From: Micromonospora yangpuensis
Lineage (GTDB): Bacteria > Actinomycetota > Actinomycetes > Mycobacteriales > Micromonosporaceae
NCBI RefSeq assembly: GCF_900091615.1
Contig: NZ_FMIA01000002.1
Coordinates: forward strand, 4,216,001 to 4,280,000
Length of the DNA: 64,000 bases
Direction: 5' to 3'
A program made the position numbers and the translations under genes. The number at the start of each line of letters is the position of its first letter. Positions within the stretch are counted from its first letter, which is position 1. The notes below the pieces were generated by a model. That model ran no database searches and had not been told where the DNA came from. It saw nothing but the letters and a program-made list of their open reading frames with translations. Positions 1-9,253 of the stretch are shown here, piece after piece.

Positions 1-282
1 CATCGGATGGCAGGTCTCGGGGAGCTTGCGCAGCAGTTCCTGCCCGGTGCGGTCCAGGGACCGCTGGGCGGCTTCGGCGGCGCGGAAGTCGGCGAGTTGG
101 GTCGCGTGGGGTAGGTCGCCGTGCCACAGCAGGTGGGCGACCTCTTCCCAACTGCGGGAGGCGGCGAGGTCCTGCACGGCGTAGCCGCCGTAGGTAAGCG
201 AGTTGGTCTCGCTGATCACGGTGGAGATGGCGGTGGTGTCGACCACCACGCCGGTCAGGCCACGGCGGATGTCGGTGCTCAT
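1..282 (-). CDS. prpC: 2-methylcitrate synthase, N-terminal part (partial)
   Basis: This is the first 94 codons of a citrate synthase-family protein; the rest lies beyond the window start. The N-terminus begins MSTDIRRGLTGVVVDTTAIS and contains the 'Y-GGYAVQDLA' and 'EEVAHLLWHGDLP' segments typical of the family. Methylcitrate synthase condenses propionyl-CoA with oxaloacetate in the cytoplasm. The ATG (282-280) follows a GGAGGAA ribosome site about 10 bases upstream. It is the third gene after prpD and prpB, 48 bases downstream of prpB on the same strand. That context favours methylcitrate synthase over housekeeping citrate synthase, although the visible part alone cannot separate the two. 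Confidence 0.85.
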   Translation of the reverse strand, partial: MSTDIRRGLTGVVVDTTAISTVISETNSLTYGGYAVQDLAASRSWEEVAHLLWHGDLPHATQLADFRAAEAAQRSLDRTGQELLRKLPETCHPM

Positions 283-330
283 CGGTGTCGTTCCTCCGGG
301 ATGTCGGGACGCGCCGCGCCCGCGTGGTGG

Positions 331-1242
331 TCAGGCGTCGGGTGGCAGGGTGAAACCGGCGACATCGGCGTCGAAGCGGCTGTACTGGTCGTATTCGATG
401 ACCTCGTAGAGCCGGGAACGGGTCATCATCGTGTCGAGCAGCCCGGTGGCGGTGCCGTCGGCGGCGAGTCGACGCAGACCGGACTCGACCGCGCCCATCG
501 CCAGTCGCAGCGTGGTGACCGGATAGATGACGAGGTTGTAGCCGAGGTCGCGGAGTTGGTCGACGGTGAGGCTCGGGCCCTTGCCGAACTCGGTCATGTT
601 CGCCAGCAGCGGCACGTCGACGGCGGCCCGGAACGCGGCGAACTCCGCCTCGTCGGCCAGCGCCTCCGGGAAGATCGCGTCCGCTCCGGCGTCGACGTAC
701 GCCTGTGCCCGGGCGATCGCACCGTCCAGGCCCTCGACCGCACGCGCATCGGTGCGAGCCATGATCAGGAAACCGGGGTCCCGGCGCGCGGCCACGGCAG
801 CCCGCAGGCGACGCACCATGTCCTGCGGCGTGATCAGTGTCTTGCCGTCCAGGTGTCCGCAGCGTTTCGGGTTTACCTGGTCTTCCAGGTGGCAGCCGGC
901 CAGTCCGGCGTCCTCCAACCGTTGCACGGTGCGGGCCGCGTTCAGCGGTTCACCGAAGCCGGTGTCGGCGTCGACGAGCGCCGGCAGGTCGGTGCTGGCG
1001 GCGATGTCCGCGGCCCAGCCGGCGACCTCGGTCAGTGTGGTCAGGCCGATGTCGGGCAGCCCGGCTGCGGCCGACAACGCACCGCCGGAGACGTACACCC
1101 CGTCGAAGCCGGTCTGCTGCACGATCCGGGCGGTCAACGGGTTGAAGGCGCCCGGTAGCCGCAGCAGTTCGCCGCTGGCCAGGCCGGTGCGCAGCGCCGC
1201 GCGTTTGGCGGCGGCGCTGGTGCGCGCGTACAGGTAGGTCAT
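331..1242 (-). CDS. prpB: methylisocitrate lyase
   Basis: A 303-residue member of the isocitrate lyase/PEP mutase TIM-barrel family, the usual length for PrpB. It cleaves 2-methylisocitrate to pyruvate and succinate, the last step of the methylcitrate cycle. The catalytic-loop motif K-R-C-G-H is present ([11 protein letters not shown]), as are the metal-site region '[16 protein letters not shown]' and '[10 protein letters not shown]'. Its ATG overlaps the stop of prpD by four bases (ATGA), implying translational coupling. Position between prpD and prpC supports the assignment over other PEP mutase-family members. Confidence 0.95.
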   Translation of the reverse strand: MTYLYARTSAAAKRAALRTGLASGELLRLPGAFNPLTARIVQQTGFDGVYVSGGALSAAAGLPDIGLTTLTEVAGWAADIAASTDLPALVDADTGFGEPLNAARTVQRLEDAGLAGCHLEDQVNPKRCGHLDGKTLITPQDMVRRLRAAVAARRDPGFLIMARTDARAVEGLDGAIARAQAYVDAGADAIFPEALADEAEFAAFRAAVDVPLLANMTEFGKGPSLTVDQLRDLGYNLVIYPVTTLRLAMGAVESGLRRLAADGTATGLLDTMMTRSRLYEVIEYDQYSRFDADVAGFTLPPDA

Positions 1243-2771
1243 CGGAAGATTCCTCCTGGCAGGGCGGCGTCGGCGTGCGTGATCGCCGCGTGGTCGACCG
1301 TGGGGAACAACGCCGGAAGTTCCTCACCGGTGAGGTCGGCGAGCCGGGCGGCGGCGTCGAGGAACTCCCGCTGGGCGTCGGCGGGGACCACGCCCTCGGC
1401 GAGGGTGGTGAACTTGCGGACATAGGCGGGGCGGTCGAAGGGACGCGCGCCGTCCGGGTGGGCGTCGGCCAGGGCGAGGGAGTCCGCCAGGACGGTGCCG
1501 TCGGTGAGGGTGATCTCCAGGCGTCCACCGAACGCCTTCTGCGTCGGGTCCGGGCTGTGGTAGCGGCGGGTCCACTCCGGATCCTCGACCGTGGTGATCT
1601 TGTGCCAGAGGGCGACGGTGTCGGGGCGACCGGCCCGGTGCGGGTCGTACGAGTCGACGTGGTGCCAGGCCCCGTCCTGCAGCGCCACGGCCAGGATGTA
1701 GGGGATGGAGTGGTCAAGGGTCTCCCGGCTCGCGGTCGGGTCGTACTTCTGTGGGTCGTTGGCCCCCGAGCCGATCACGTGGTGGGTGTGGTGGCTGGTG
1801 TGCAGAACGATCGAGTCGATCCGGTCCACCCCTGCGGCGGTGTCGATGCCGGGCAGCTTGTCGCGCATCGCGCGGGCGAGGTCGACGAGCGCCTGAGCCT
1901 GGTACTCGGCGGAGTGTTCCTTGGTGTAGGTGCGCAGGATGCCGCGCAGCGGATCCCCGGGAGCCGGTAGCGGCACGGTGTAGGTGGCGTCCGGGCCGCC
2001 GAGCAGCCAGGCGATGAATCCGTCCTCCCCCTCGTAGATGGGTGCCGGGGCACCCTCGCCGCGCATCGCACGGTCGACCGCCTCGATCGCGGCCTTGCCG
2101 GCGAACGCGGGGGCGAACGCCTTCCACGAAGAAATCTCGCCTTTGCGGGACTGGCGGGTGGCGGTGGTGGTGTGCACCGCCTGACCGATTGCCTGGTAGA
2201 CCACCTCGGTGGGCAGGCGCAGCAGCGCGCCCAGGCCGCAGGCCGTCGCCGCGCTCAGATGCGCCACGTGGTCGATCTTGTGCTTGTGCAGACAGATCCC
2301 GGTCACCAGGGCCACGTGCACCTCGTAGGCGACCAGCAGACCGCGCAGCAGGTCCGCACCGCCGGCACCGACGTGCTGGGCGACGGCGAGCAACGGCGGG
2401 ATGTTGTCCCCCGGATGGGAGTAGTCCGCCGCCAGGTAGGTGTCATGGAAGTCCAACTCCCGCACCGCGGTGCCGTTGGCCCAGGCCGCCCACTCCGGCG
2501 ACACCCGCAGCGCCGGATCGGCGCCGAAGACCGACGCCCCCGGGCCCGTCTTGTGCGGTCGGGCCTGTGTCCGGGCCACCGCGACCGGACGCCGGGACAG
2601 CGAGGCCATCGCCACCGCAGCGTTGTCGATCACCCGGTTGGCGACCATCGCCGCCGCGTCGGCATCCAGCGGAGCGGGCGCGGTGGCCACCTCGGCCAGC
2701 GCCCAGGCCAGTTGCCGGTCGCGGGGCAGCCGTTCCGCACTGGGCGATACGCGTACGACATGCTCGATCAA
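1239..2771 (-). CDS. prpD: 2-methylcitrate dehydratase
   Basis: A MmgE/PrpD-family protein that dehydrates 2-methylcitrate to 2-methyl-cis-aconitate in propionate catabolism. The family signatures '[19 protein letters not shown]', '[19 protein letters not shown]' and 'ILAVALQDG' are visible. The open frame extends upstream to 2873, but a TTG at 2771 with GAGGAG six bases before it gives the N-terminus (M)[17 protein letters not shown], which fits PrpD homologues and a length of 510 residues; the longer start would run into the regulatory boxes. It is the first gene of the prpD-prpB-prpC operon, divergent from the regulator at 2942. Confidence 0.93.
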   Translation of the reverse strand: MIEHVVRVSPSAERLPRDRQLAWALAEVATAPAPLDADAAAMVANRVIDNAAVAMASLSRRPVAVARTQARPHKTGPGASVFGADPALRVSPEWAAWANGTAVRELDFHDTYLAADYSHPGDNIPPLLAVAQHVGAGGADLLRGLLVAYEVHVALVTGICLHKHKIDHVAHLSAATACGLGALLRLPTEVVYQAIGQAVHTTTATRQSRKGEISSWKAFAPAFAGKAAIEAVDRAMRGEGAPAPIYEGEDGFIAWLLGGPDATYTVPLPAPGDPLRGILRTYTKEHSAEYQAQALVDLARAMRDKLPGIDTAAGVDRIDSIVLHTSHHTHHVIGSGANDPQKYDPTASRETLDHSIPYILAVALQDGAWHHVDSYDPHRAGRPDTVALWHKITTVEDPEWTRRYHSPDPTQKAFGGRLEITLTDGTVLADSLALADAHPDGARPFDRPAYVRKFTTLAEGVVPADAQREFLDAAARLADLTGEELPALFPTVDHAAITHADAALPGGIFR

Positions 2772-2871
2772 CGGGATCTCCTCAGGCTCGGCGGTCACCC
2801 TGTCAGGCTCACCGACCGACAGGGCCGGCGTCGAGGCCCGGAAGATGCGTACTTTCCACCCCGGGAGCAGC

Positions 2872-2909
2872 AAAACTGCAATGTTTGCAAACTTTGCAAG
2901 TGTTATATT
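2872..2909. promoter_or_regulatory. RamB/PrpR-type operator cluster in the divergent prp promoter region
   Basis: Between prpD and the regulator lie three tightly packed half-sites: AAAACTGCAA (2872-2881), GTTTGCAAA (2883-2891) and ACTTTGCAAG (2891-2900). They match the TTTGCAAA-type sequences bound by the actinobacterial RamB/PrpR regulators of methylcitrate genes. A TATATT hexamer (2904-2909) next to the cluster could be the -10 box of the rightward regulator promoter, which would allow autoregulation as well as control of prpDBC. The binding itself is inferred. Confidence 0.75.
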
Positions 2910-2941
2910 CGCAGCTCCGGGGCACCGCGAGGAGGTGACGA

Positions 2942-4345
2942 GTGACGGCGGACAAGAAGCTCTACGCGTACGCCAAACTGCGCCGGCTCCGCCGCGAGCA
3001 GGGCCTCACCCAGGCCGAACTCGCCCGCCGCCTGGACATCTCCACCAGCTACCTCAACCAGATCGAGAACAGCCAACGCACGCTCACCGCGCCCATCCTG
3101 TTGCGCCTCGCCAAGGTCCTCGGCGTCGATCCGGAACACTTCGCCGACACCGATGCCGAGCGACTCGGCGCCGACGTGCGCACCGCGCTGGCCGACGAGG
3201 CGAGCGGCGTGAACATCGACCCGGTCGAGGTCGTCGAACTCGTCCGCGACTATCCGGCTGCCGCGCGCGCCCTGGTCGCCCTGCACCAGCGCTACCAGGA
3301 CGCCGCCGGACGGGTCGCCGCCCTCGCCGGACCCACCGGCAACCCGCCACTGCTCGGTGAGCCGCACGACGCGGTACGCGACTTCTTCTACGAGCACTAC
3401 AACCACTTCGACCCGCTGGACACCGCCGCCGAGCAGCTCGCCGGCCGACTACGACTGACGCCCGCCCGGGCAACCGAGACGCTCGGCCGACACCTGCGCG
3501 ACCAACACGGCGTCGGAGTGCTCGTCACGGCTCCCACCGCCGAGTCACGCCGGTATGACCCCGACAGTCGCGTGCTCCACCTGGCCGCCGACCACACCGA
3601 CGGCCAACGCGCCTTCCAGATGGCCACGCAGCTGGCATTCCTCGAACACGGCGACCGGATCGGCGAGCTGGCGGCCGGCCTCACCTCGCCGCCGGCAAAC
3701 GCGCTGGCCCGCATCGGCCTCGGCAACTACTACGCGGGCGCACTGCTGATGCCCTACACCGACATCCACCGCCAGGCCGAACAGCTGCGCTACGACGTCG
3801 AGCTGCTAGCCGGCCAGTACGGCGTCAGCTTCGAAACCGTCTGCCACCGGCTCAGCACCCTGCAACGACCGACCCGCCGTGGAGTGCCGTTCTCCTTCCT
3901 GCGCGTCGACCGCGCCGGGAACATCTCGAAACGACAGTCCGCGACCGACTTCCACTTCTCCCGCTTCGGCGGCACCTGCCCCCTGTGGATCATCTACGAG
4001 GCGTTCGCCGCCCCCGGACGGATCCTCACCCAGGTCGCCGAGATGCCCGACGGTAAACGCTACTTCTGGATCGCCCGCACCGTCACCCACGGCGGGCGCG
4101 GACACCACAGCCCGCGCAGCACCTTCGCCGTCGCCCTCGGCTGCGAACTACGCCACGCCCACCGGCTCGTCTACAGCGACGGCATCACCCTCGACGACCC
4201 CCGCACCGCCACCCCGATCGGCCTCGGCTGCCGCATCTGCGAACGCCGCGACTGCGCCCAACGCGCGCGACCGCCCGCCGCCGGCGGCCTACTCATCGAC
4301 GAGAACCGACGCACCGTCATCCCCTACGCGGTGGATCGCAGATAG
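2942..4345 (+). CDS. RamB/ScfR-type transcriptional regulator of the methylcitrate operon
   Basis: A 467-residue regulator of the short-chain fatty acyl regulator family (RamB, Rv1129c/PrpR). An XRE-type helix-turn-helix occupies about residues 10-65 ([20 protein letters not shown]). A central IrrE/DUF955-like region follows without an HExxH motif, so protease activity is not expected. The C-terminal DUF2083-like region has a Cys cluster, 'CRICERRDC'. The GTG start has GAGGAGG just upstream. Family members sense acyl-CoA intermediates and bind TTTGCAAA-type boxes, which occur 42-70 bases upstream here, so local activation of prpDBC and autoregulation are likely. Confidence 0.9.
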   Translation: MTADKKLYAYAKLRRLRREQGLTQAELARRLDISTSYLNQIENSQRTLTAPILLRLAKVLGVDPEHFADTDAERLGADVRTALADEASGVNIDPVEVVELVRDYPAAARALVALHQRYQDAAGRVAALAGPTGNPPLLGEPHDAVRDFFYEHYNHFDPLDTAAEQLAGRLRLTPARATETLGRHLRDQHGVGVLVTAPTAESRRYDPDSRVLHLAADHTDGQRAFQMATQLAFLEHGDRIGELAAGLTSPPANALARIGLGNYYAGALLMPYTDIHRQAEQLRYDVELLAGQYGVSFETVCHRLSTLQRPTRRGVPFSFLRVDRAGNISKRQSATDFHFSRFGGTCPLWIIYEAFAAPGRILTQVAEMPDGKRYFWIARTVTHGGRGHHSPRSTFAVALGCELRHAHRLVYSDGITLDDPRTATPIGLGCRICERRDCAQRARPPAAGGLLIDENRRTVIPYAVDRR

Positions 4346-4379
4346 CAGGCTTCCGCCGTCTCCCCGAAGTGACCGTCCG

Positions 4380-4608
4380 CTACCCGGTGCGCTCCGGCCA
4401 CAACTCGGCGACCAGGCGGTGCGCGTCGCGGGCGATGGCGGTGCCGAGGTCGGGCACTGACCCGGACACACCGAGCACGTTGAGCGCCAACTCGGTGTAG
4501 CGGGCGGCCATCTGCTCCACCGACAGCGGCCCGTCCGGGCGATACCACCGCGCCACGCCACTACACATCTCCAGCAGCACCCGGCGCGCCACGTCCGGCG
4601 CCCGGAGG
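4380..4608 (-). pseudogene. TetR-family regulator, C-terminal remnant
   Basis: The minus-strand frame ending at 4380 reads as the C-terminal helices of a TetR/AcrR regulator of the fatty-acid/acyl-CoA type (ARRVLLEMCSGVARWYRPDG, then LSVEQMAARYTELALNVLG). No HTH domain is present. The similarity stops near 4600, where plus-strand acyl-CoA synthetase sequence begins. The frame nominally continues to 4658, but that extension is antisense to the other fragment. This is a stump left by a deletion or rearrangement. Confidence 0.7.
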
Positions 4609-4902
4609 TACCACCTCGGCCGGATCAAGAACATGATCCGCCGTAGTGGTAAGAACATCGCCGCCGCCGAGGTGGAGCATGTGCTGATGGAGCATCCTCG
4701 GGTGCGCCTCGCAGCGGTGGTGGGTGTGCCCGACGACCTGCGCGGCGAGGAGATCAGGGCCTACGTCGTGAGGGCCAGGGACTGCACCCGTTGCTCTTTG
4801 TATCGCCGATGGGCTACCCCAGATGCCACGGCGGATGCCTGCGCTACCTACAGCGCCCCCGTTTACCCCCCGAAAACCCAGCCGATCATTGACAATAAGT
4901 GA
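4609..4902 (+). pseudogene. acyl-CoA synthetase (AMP-dependent), C-terminal remnant
   Basis: Codons from 4609 give YHLGRIKNMIRRSGKNIAAA followed by EVEHVLMEHPRVRLAAVVGVPDDLRGEEI. This is the C-terminal hinge and lysine-loop region of ANL-superfamily acyl-CoA synthetases, normally 'GR-KDMIRRSGENI'. The homology ends near 4780 and the frame then runs through non-family sequence to a stop at 4902. The N-terminal roughly 400 residues are absent and the catalytic C-terminal lysine is not reached. It abuts a TetR stump in opposite orientation, so both genes were lost around a junction near 4600-4609. Confidence 0.72.
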
Positions 4903-5126
4903 CAAGCCAAGACTAGCGCCCGACACCCTTTCTGCACGTCAGAGCACATTCTTGGCAAGCAACGACAAGCCCGAGAATACTACTTTTCGCAACAAGTGGG
5001 TCAGAGCCCGACCAGCCGGGCCTCCAGGCCGGCGTACTCATCCCCAACGCCGCAGGCTCTTCTACCTGCGGCGCCTTGATGACCTGATCATCCGCTCTTC
5101 CGGCGCCTTCGGTTTCTCTGCAGGCC
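4903..5126. other. intergenic, with hairpin downstream of the DUF4304 gene
   Basis: No convincing gene. The sequence is visibly richer in A/T than the rest of the window. A perfect 9-bp stem (5048-5056 with 5065-5073, 8-base loop) lies about 54 bases beyond the stop of the leftward DUF4304 gene and is its probable transcription terminator. Confidence 0.5.
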
Positions 5127-5753
5127 TCATTGCCATTCGGCTGGCTGAGCGCGGCTGTTGGCGTATCCCCACACCGCTTTGGTGGGAATGGAGTGGTAAG
5201 TGCTCTGTGGTCTTTCGACGAACAGCAGGTGCCGCAGTTCCTCGATCGGACCCCATTCCGCCAGCAACCACGCCCGCAGCAGCCAGTCGCCGGGCCCGAG
5301 GACCTCTACGGTCTGGTCGAGAACGACCGCACGGTTCAGCAGGGGAAGAATCCGGGGCATCGTCTCGTCCAGACGCTGCCGCACCAGTGTGGACGCCTCG
5401 TACGCAGTGTCGTCGTCGGCGATCCGCCACTGGCCGCCAGCCGGCGATAGGCGGGTGAAGCCGAGCCGACGCCGCCAAATGCCGTTTTCGTGCCAGGGCA
5501 GCGCCGATTCGGAGCGTCCGTTCCGCTGCCGGTCCCACCCCCACTTGGGTGCCAGGACGAGGGCGACGTTGAGGTAGAAGACCTTCTCGTGCCTGCTCGA
5601 GTGCTCCGAGATCTGCACCTCGACGATCAACGCGTCACCATCAGGGGAGAACCGGCGGAAGACGAGCCCTCCCTCACCCTGCTCGAAGCCGTACCCGGCG
5701 AGCTGAGCCGCCAGATCCTCGACGAAGCCGTCAAACGACGTCTGCACGGACAT
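5127..5753 (-). CDS. DUF4304-like hypothetical protein
   Basis: A 208-residue soluble protein with no signal peptide or membrane segment. The N-terminal half (FDGFVEDLAAQLAGYGFEQG, 'VFRRFSPDGDALIVEVQ', 'KVFYLNVALVLAPKW') resembles DUF4304 proteins, which are common in bacteria, often near toxin-immunity or mobile genes, and of unknown function. ATG 5753 has GGAGGGAG upstream, preferred to an in-frame ATG at 5801. Codon use is less GC-biased than in neighbouring operons. It sits inside the decayed region between two gene stumps and the recombinase, so it may be element cargo. Confidence 0.65.
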   Translation of the reverse strand: MSVQTSFDGFVEDLAAQLAGYGFEQGEGGLVFRRFSPDGDALIVEVQISEHSSRHEKVFYLNVALVLAPKWGWDRQRNGRSESALPWHENGIWRRRLGFTRLSPAGGQWRIADDDTAYEASTLVRQRLDETMPRILPLLNRAVVLDQTVEVLGPGDWLLRAWLLAEWGPIEELRHLLFVERPQSTYHSIPTKAVWGYANSRAQPAEWQ

Positions 5754-5990
5754 CCGCAACTCCCTCCACGCTCGCCGCGACGGCGACGCGTAGATGACCA
5801 TCCTGCGGCGGCCAAGGCATCGCCGATGGCGCCGACGTCAATGACGATTCCATACTCGTCCGCAGTAGTGACCGAACGGTAAGCATCCCATGGTTTCTCG
5901 AACTGGCTGCGGCCACTCCACGAAAGGAGGCACTCATGACCCTCCCACTCGACTTCACGATTGCGGATTATCCCGCATCCCGGAGCGCCC
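5754..5990 (-). other. possible remnant of a small gene upstream of the DUF4304 gene
   Basis: One minus-strand frame here reads in a protein-like way (GRSQFEKPWDAYRSVTTADE, then YGIVIDVGAIGDALAAAGW). It then dissolves into an Arg/Gly-rich tail that overlaps the start of the DUF4304 gene. There is no clear ribosome site and no family I recognise. It could be the N-terminal part of a frameshifted gene or a chance frame. Confidence 0.25.
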
Positions 5991-6209
5991 ATGAATCAGT
6001 ACCAAACAGATTTCCCCGATGACCCGGACAACGAATACAATCACGTCGGCAACCGACAGAAGAGAATCGGAAAATATGCACCACCCACCGTGATCACCCC
6101 ATCTGATCCACCCACAATGAATCCGGCTGCCGCCCGTGTCCTTCTGCGGATAGTCCTCTCCGCATATCGGCGGCTGCCGCACCCCGACAGTGAGGAACGA
6201 CCACCATGA
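5991..6209 (+). CDS. small hypothetical protein coupled to the recombinase
   Basis: A 72-residue hydrophilic protein (MNQYQTDFPDDPDNEYNHVG...) with an acidic N-terminus and a short basic C-terminal segment 'AARVLLRIVLSAYRRLP'. ATG 5991 is preferred to an in-frame TTG at 5961 because a CGGAG site precedes it. Its stop overlaps the recombinase ATG by four bases (ATGA), so the two are probably co-translated. Small proteins in this position may act as directionality or accessory factors, but nothing in this sequence proves that. Confidence 0.55.
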   Translation: MNQYQTDFPDDPDNEYNHVGNRQKRIGKYAPPTVITPSDPPTMNPAAARVLLRIVLSAYRRLPHPDSEERPP

Positions 6210-7923
6210 ACTGGAACACCCATCGCTCCGGCGAACCGCCGGCCCGGATGCGTTTCGCCTTCTACGGGCGGGTCTCGACAGAGGACCAGCAGGACCCGGA
6301 AGCGTCACGGGCCTGGCAACTGTCCCGGTCACGAGCCCTGATCGAACCGGCCGGCGGACACGTGGTCGAGGAGTTCTTCGACGTCGGCCTGTCCCGCTCA
6401 CTACCCTGGAAACGGCGCCCTCAGGCAACCCGGCTCCTCGCGGCGCTGCGAGATCCCCGGCGAGGCTTCGAGGCGGTGGTGATCGGCGAGCCACAGCGCG
6501 CCTTCTACGGCAACCAGTTCGGGTTGACGTTTCCCCTGTTCGAGCACTATGCCGTCGGGCTGTGGGTGCCGGAGGTCGGTGGAGCCGTCGACCCGGGCAG
6601 CGACGCCCACGACCTCGTCATGGCCCTCTACGGCGGCATGAGCAAAGGCGAACGCAACCGCATCAAGGTCCGCGTCCGTAGCGCCATGGCCGCCCAAGCC
6701 GCAACCGAAGGCCGGTTCCTGGGCGGAAGCCCTACGGCTACCGCCTCGCCGACGCCGGCCCACACCCCAACCCCGCAAAAGCAGCCGACGGCCGACGGCT
6801 GCACCGCCTCGAACCCGACCCACTCACCGCAGACGTCGTCCGACGCATCTACACCGAGTACCTCGCCGGACACGGCTTCTTCGCCATCGCCGAAGGACTC
6901 ACCCGCGACGGCATCCTCTCCCCCTCGGCCTACGACCCGCGCCGCAACCCACACCGCACCACCACCGCGTGGAGCAAAAGCGCCGTCCGGGTCATCCTCA
7001 CCAACCCCCGCTACACCGGCAGGCAGGTCTGGAACAAGCAACGCAAGACCGAGATCCTCATCGACGTCGACGACGTCGCCCTCGGACACGAAACCAAACA
7101 ACGCTGGAACCCCAGCGACGAATGGATCCACTCCGCAGCCCTGGCCCACGAACCCCTCGTCAACGACGACACTTTCAACCGCGCCCAGACCCTGATCGCC
7201 GCCGCCGGCAGACGCCCCGACGGAATCAGGAAACCCCGGGCCAGCAGCCGCAACTACGTCCTGTCCGGCCTCCTGCACTGCGGCATCTGCAAACGCCGCA
7301 TGATCGGCAGCTTCAACAACGACCGCAACAACTACCGCTGCACCTACGCCGCCGAGTACGCCGACGCCAACCGCGTCGCCCACCCCCGCAGCGTCTACGT
7401 CCGCGAAGACCACATCCTCGAACAACTCGACCCGTGGCTCGCCAAGGTCCTCTCACCCGACCGACTCACCGACACCGTCCAGGCCATGACCGACGCCCAA
7501 CACGACGACACCGACCACCAGGCCATCGCCGCAGCCCGGGAAACCCTCGCCACCTGCACCACCCGACTCGACCGCTACCGCGCCGCCCTCGACACCGGCG
7601 CAGACCCCGCAGTCGTCACCCGATGGATCGCCGACGTCCAAGCCGAACAGGTAACCGCCGAAGCCGACCTACGCCGCCTCACCGGACGCCGCACCATGAA
7701 CCCCGACGAGATCCGCCACATCGTCAAGAGCCTGGGAAACATCACCAACGTGCTCCGCGACGCAGACCCCAAAGACAAGGCACGGATCTACCGCGAACTA
7801 GGGCTAACCCTGACCTACCGGCCAACCACCCGGATCGTGTCCGCTCAGGCAACCCCAAGTGGATCATGTACTAGTTTGTGTCCGAGGGGGGACTTGAACC
7901 CCCACGCCCTATACGGGCACTAG
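6206..7923 (+). pseudogene. large serine recombinase/integrase, frameshifted
   Basis: The first frame (6206 to about 6727) encodes the serine recombinase catalytic domain; the nucleophile is Ser24 in 'FYGRVSTEDQ', followed by 'YGGMSKGERNRIKVRVR'. Near 6726 the frame shifts by one base: the expected 'GRFLGG-KPYGYRLADAGP' continues only in the next frame. That frame carries the recombinase domain (PF07508-like), a zinc ribbon (LSGLLHCGICKRRM...YRC) and a coiled-coil segment, ending at 7923. The C-terminal codons 'CPRGDLNPHALYGH' are read from the antisense of a tRNA-Leu gene, as in integrases whose attachment site is that tRNA. A single-base deletion inactivates the gene unless it is a sequencing error or programmed shift. 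Confidence 0.85.
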
Positions 7924-7962
7924 CACCTCAAGCTAGCGCGTCTGCCATTCCGCCACCCGGAC
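7879..7962 (-). tRNA. tRNA-Leu (anticodon GAG)
   Basis: An 84-nt class II tRNA on the minus strand. The acceptor stem pairs GTCCGGG (5', 7962-7956) with CTCGGAC (3', 7886-7880). The anticodon stem CTAGC/GCTAG encloses loop TTGAGGT, giving anticodon GAG. A long variable arm and the T-arm 'GGGGTTCAAGTCCCCC' are present. CCA is not encoded. Its 3' half overlaps the 3' end of the serine recombinase on the opposite strand, marking it as the integration site. Confidence 0.95.
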
Positions 7963-8316
7963 CTACTCGCGCAGCCTACCCTGTCGGCGACAGGTGATTT
8001 CACCGCCTGTCGCCGGCCCCGGAAAGCCGCACGGGGCATTACTGTACACGTCCCGGTGTGGCCGCGCACATCGCCTTCAGGCCTTCCGGACGGTGTCGGA
8101 TCCGTCGTGCGCCCACGGCGCACCGGCACCGGTTCCGGCGCCCAATCGGGGTGCGTTCGTGGCCGAAGGCCTACCCGCCCGGACGCTGCGAGCGGGTCTA
8201 CCCCCGCCCGTTCACCGCCGACGAACAGGACGTCGTTGGCGACGTGGACGGCCATCGCCGGTAGCACGGGTGGGTTCCCCCGCCTCGTCAGATCACAGCC
8301 ACCGCGAGGCAGGTTC
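7963..8316. other. intergenic, no supported gene
   Basis: About 350 bases between the tRNA-Leu 5' end and the SDR operator region. Open frames here lack ribosome sites and family similarity. The tRNA promoter must lie at the left end, reading leftward. I see nothing else. Confidence 0.4.
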
Positions 8317-8352
8317 GCGACACAGTGTCGCAACCTTGACGACAGGTTGTCG
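8317..8352. promoter_or_regulatory. paired TetR-type operators upstream of the SDR gene
   Basis: A perfect 7-1-7 palindrome GCGACACAGTGTCGC (8317-8331) is followed by CGACAGGTTGTCG (8340-8352), a second copy of the same CGACA...TGTCG dyad. A TTGAC hexamer core (8336-8340) lies between and overlaps the second site. The spacing suits two repressor dimers blocking a promoter 20-55 bases upstream of the SDR start. The TetR gene at 9254 is the obvious candidate repressor. Confidence 0.7.
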
Positions 8353-8371
8353 CATAAGGCAGGGTGCGGGC

Positions 8372-9226
8372 ATGCAGAAGCTGATCGTGGTCACCGGTGC
8401 TTCCACCGGCCTGGGTGCCGCCACCGCCCGTGACCTGGCCCGCCGAGGTTTTCACGTACTGGCCGGTGTGCGACGCGATCGCGACGCCGACGCCATCCGC
8501 GCGGCCGGCGTCGAGCCGGTCATCCTCGACATCACCAACTCCGAGCAGGTGGCGGCGCTCGCCGCCCGGATCGGCAATGACCCGCGTACGTTGCATGCCC
8601 TGGTCAACAACGCGGGGATCCAGGTGAACGCGCCGGTCGAGGCACTGCCGATGGCGCAGTGGCGGTGGGTGTTCGAGGTCAACCTGTTCGGCCACGTCGC
8701 CGTCACCCAGGCACTCCTACCCCAGCTGCTGCACGGCAGGGGCCGCGTGATCAACATCAGCTCGATCGGTGGCAAGGCCGCCATGCCGACGTACGGGGCG
8801 TACGCCGGTGCGAAGTTCGCCCTGGAGGCGGTGAGCGACGCGCTACGGCGGGAGGTCGCGCCGCTGGGCGTACCGGTGGTCGTGATCGAGCCCGGCGGCG
8901 TCCGCACGAAGATGGCCGCCCGGGGGATCGCCACGGCCAACCAGCTGGCCGCCGAGATGACGCCGGAACACCACGCCCGGTACGGCAGCCTGGTCCAGGC
9001 GATCAACACGATGATGGACACGGGTACCTCCTCGGGCGTGACCGCCGACGCCGCCGCCCGGGTTATCGCGAAGGCCGTGACGGCCCACAGACCGCGTACC
9101 CGGTACACCATCGGCCGCGATGCCGCCCTGGTCATCGGCCTGACCCGGCTGCTCTCCGACCGGATGCTCGACCGCGTCATCGCCACCACCGTGCGCCGCC
9201 ACTACCCGAAGGCAGCCACCGGATGA
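8372..9226 (+). CDS. short-chain dehydrogenase/reductase (SDR)
   Basis: A 284-residue classical SDR. It has the NAD(P) motif TGASTGLG at the N-terminus (residues 8-15), 'NNAG', and the catalytic YxxxK in 'YGAYAGAK' preceded by the Ser of 'NISSIGGK'. 'EPGGVRTKM' matches the substrate-loop region. The substrate is unknown; the C-terminal region resembles oxidoreductases acting on lipophilic or carbonyl compounds. ATG 8372 is chosen because an upstream extension of the frame would run through the operators. A TetR gene follows 27 bases downstream on the same strand, so this looks like a two-gene, self-repressed unit induced by an unknown ligand. Confidence 0.9.
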   Translation: MQKLIVVTGASTGLGAATARDLARRGFHVLAGVRRDRDADAIRAAGVEPVILDITNSEQVAALAARIGNDPRTLHALVNNAGIQVNAPVEALPMAQWRWVFEVNLFGHVAVTQALLPQLLHGRGRVINISSIGGKAAMPTYGAYAGAKFALEAVSDALRREVAPLGVPVVVIEPGGVRTKMAARGIATANQLAAEMTPEHHARYGSLVQAINTMMDTGTSSGVTADAAARVIAKAVTAHRPRTRYTIGRDAALVIGLTRLLSDRMLDRVIATTVRRHYPKAATG

Positions 9227-9253
9227 CCCGCTGCCGTAGGGGAGGATGACCGG

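Noticed and set aside
4903..6200. Second copy of the tRNA-Leu 3' end as the other attachment site
   Set aside because: I looked for the GGGGGGACTTGAACCCCC block in the decayed region and did not see one.
7994..8371. N-terminal extension of the SDR protein
   Set aside because: The added 126 residues are low-complexity and would run through both operators; the SDR fold starts at ATG 8372 with MQKLIVVTGAS.
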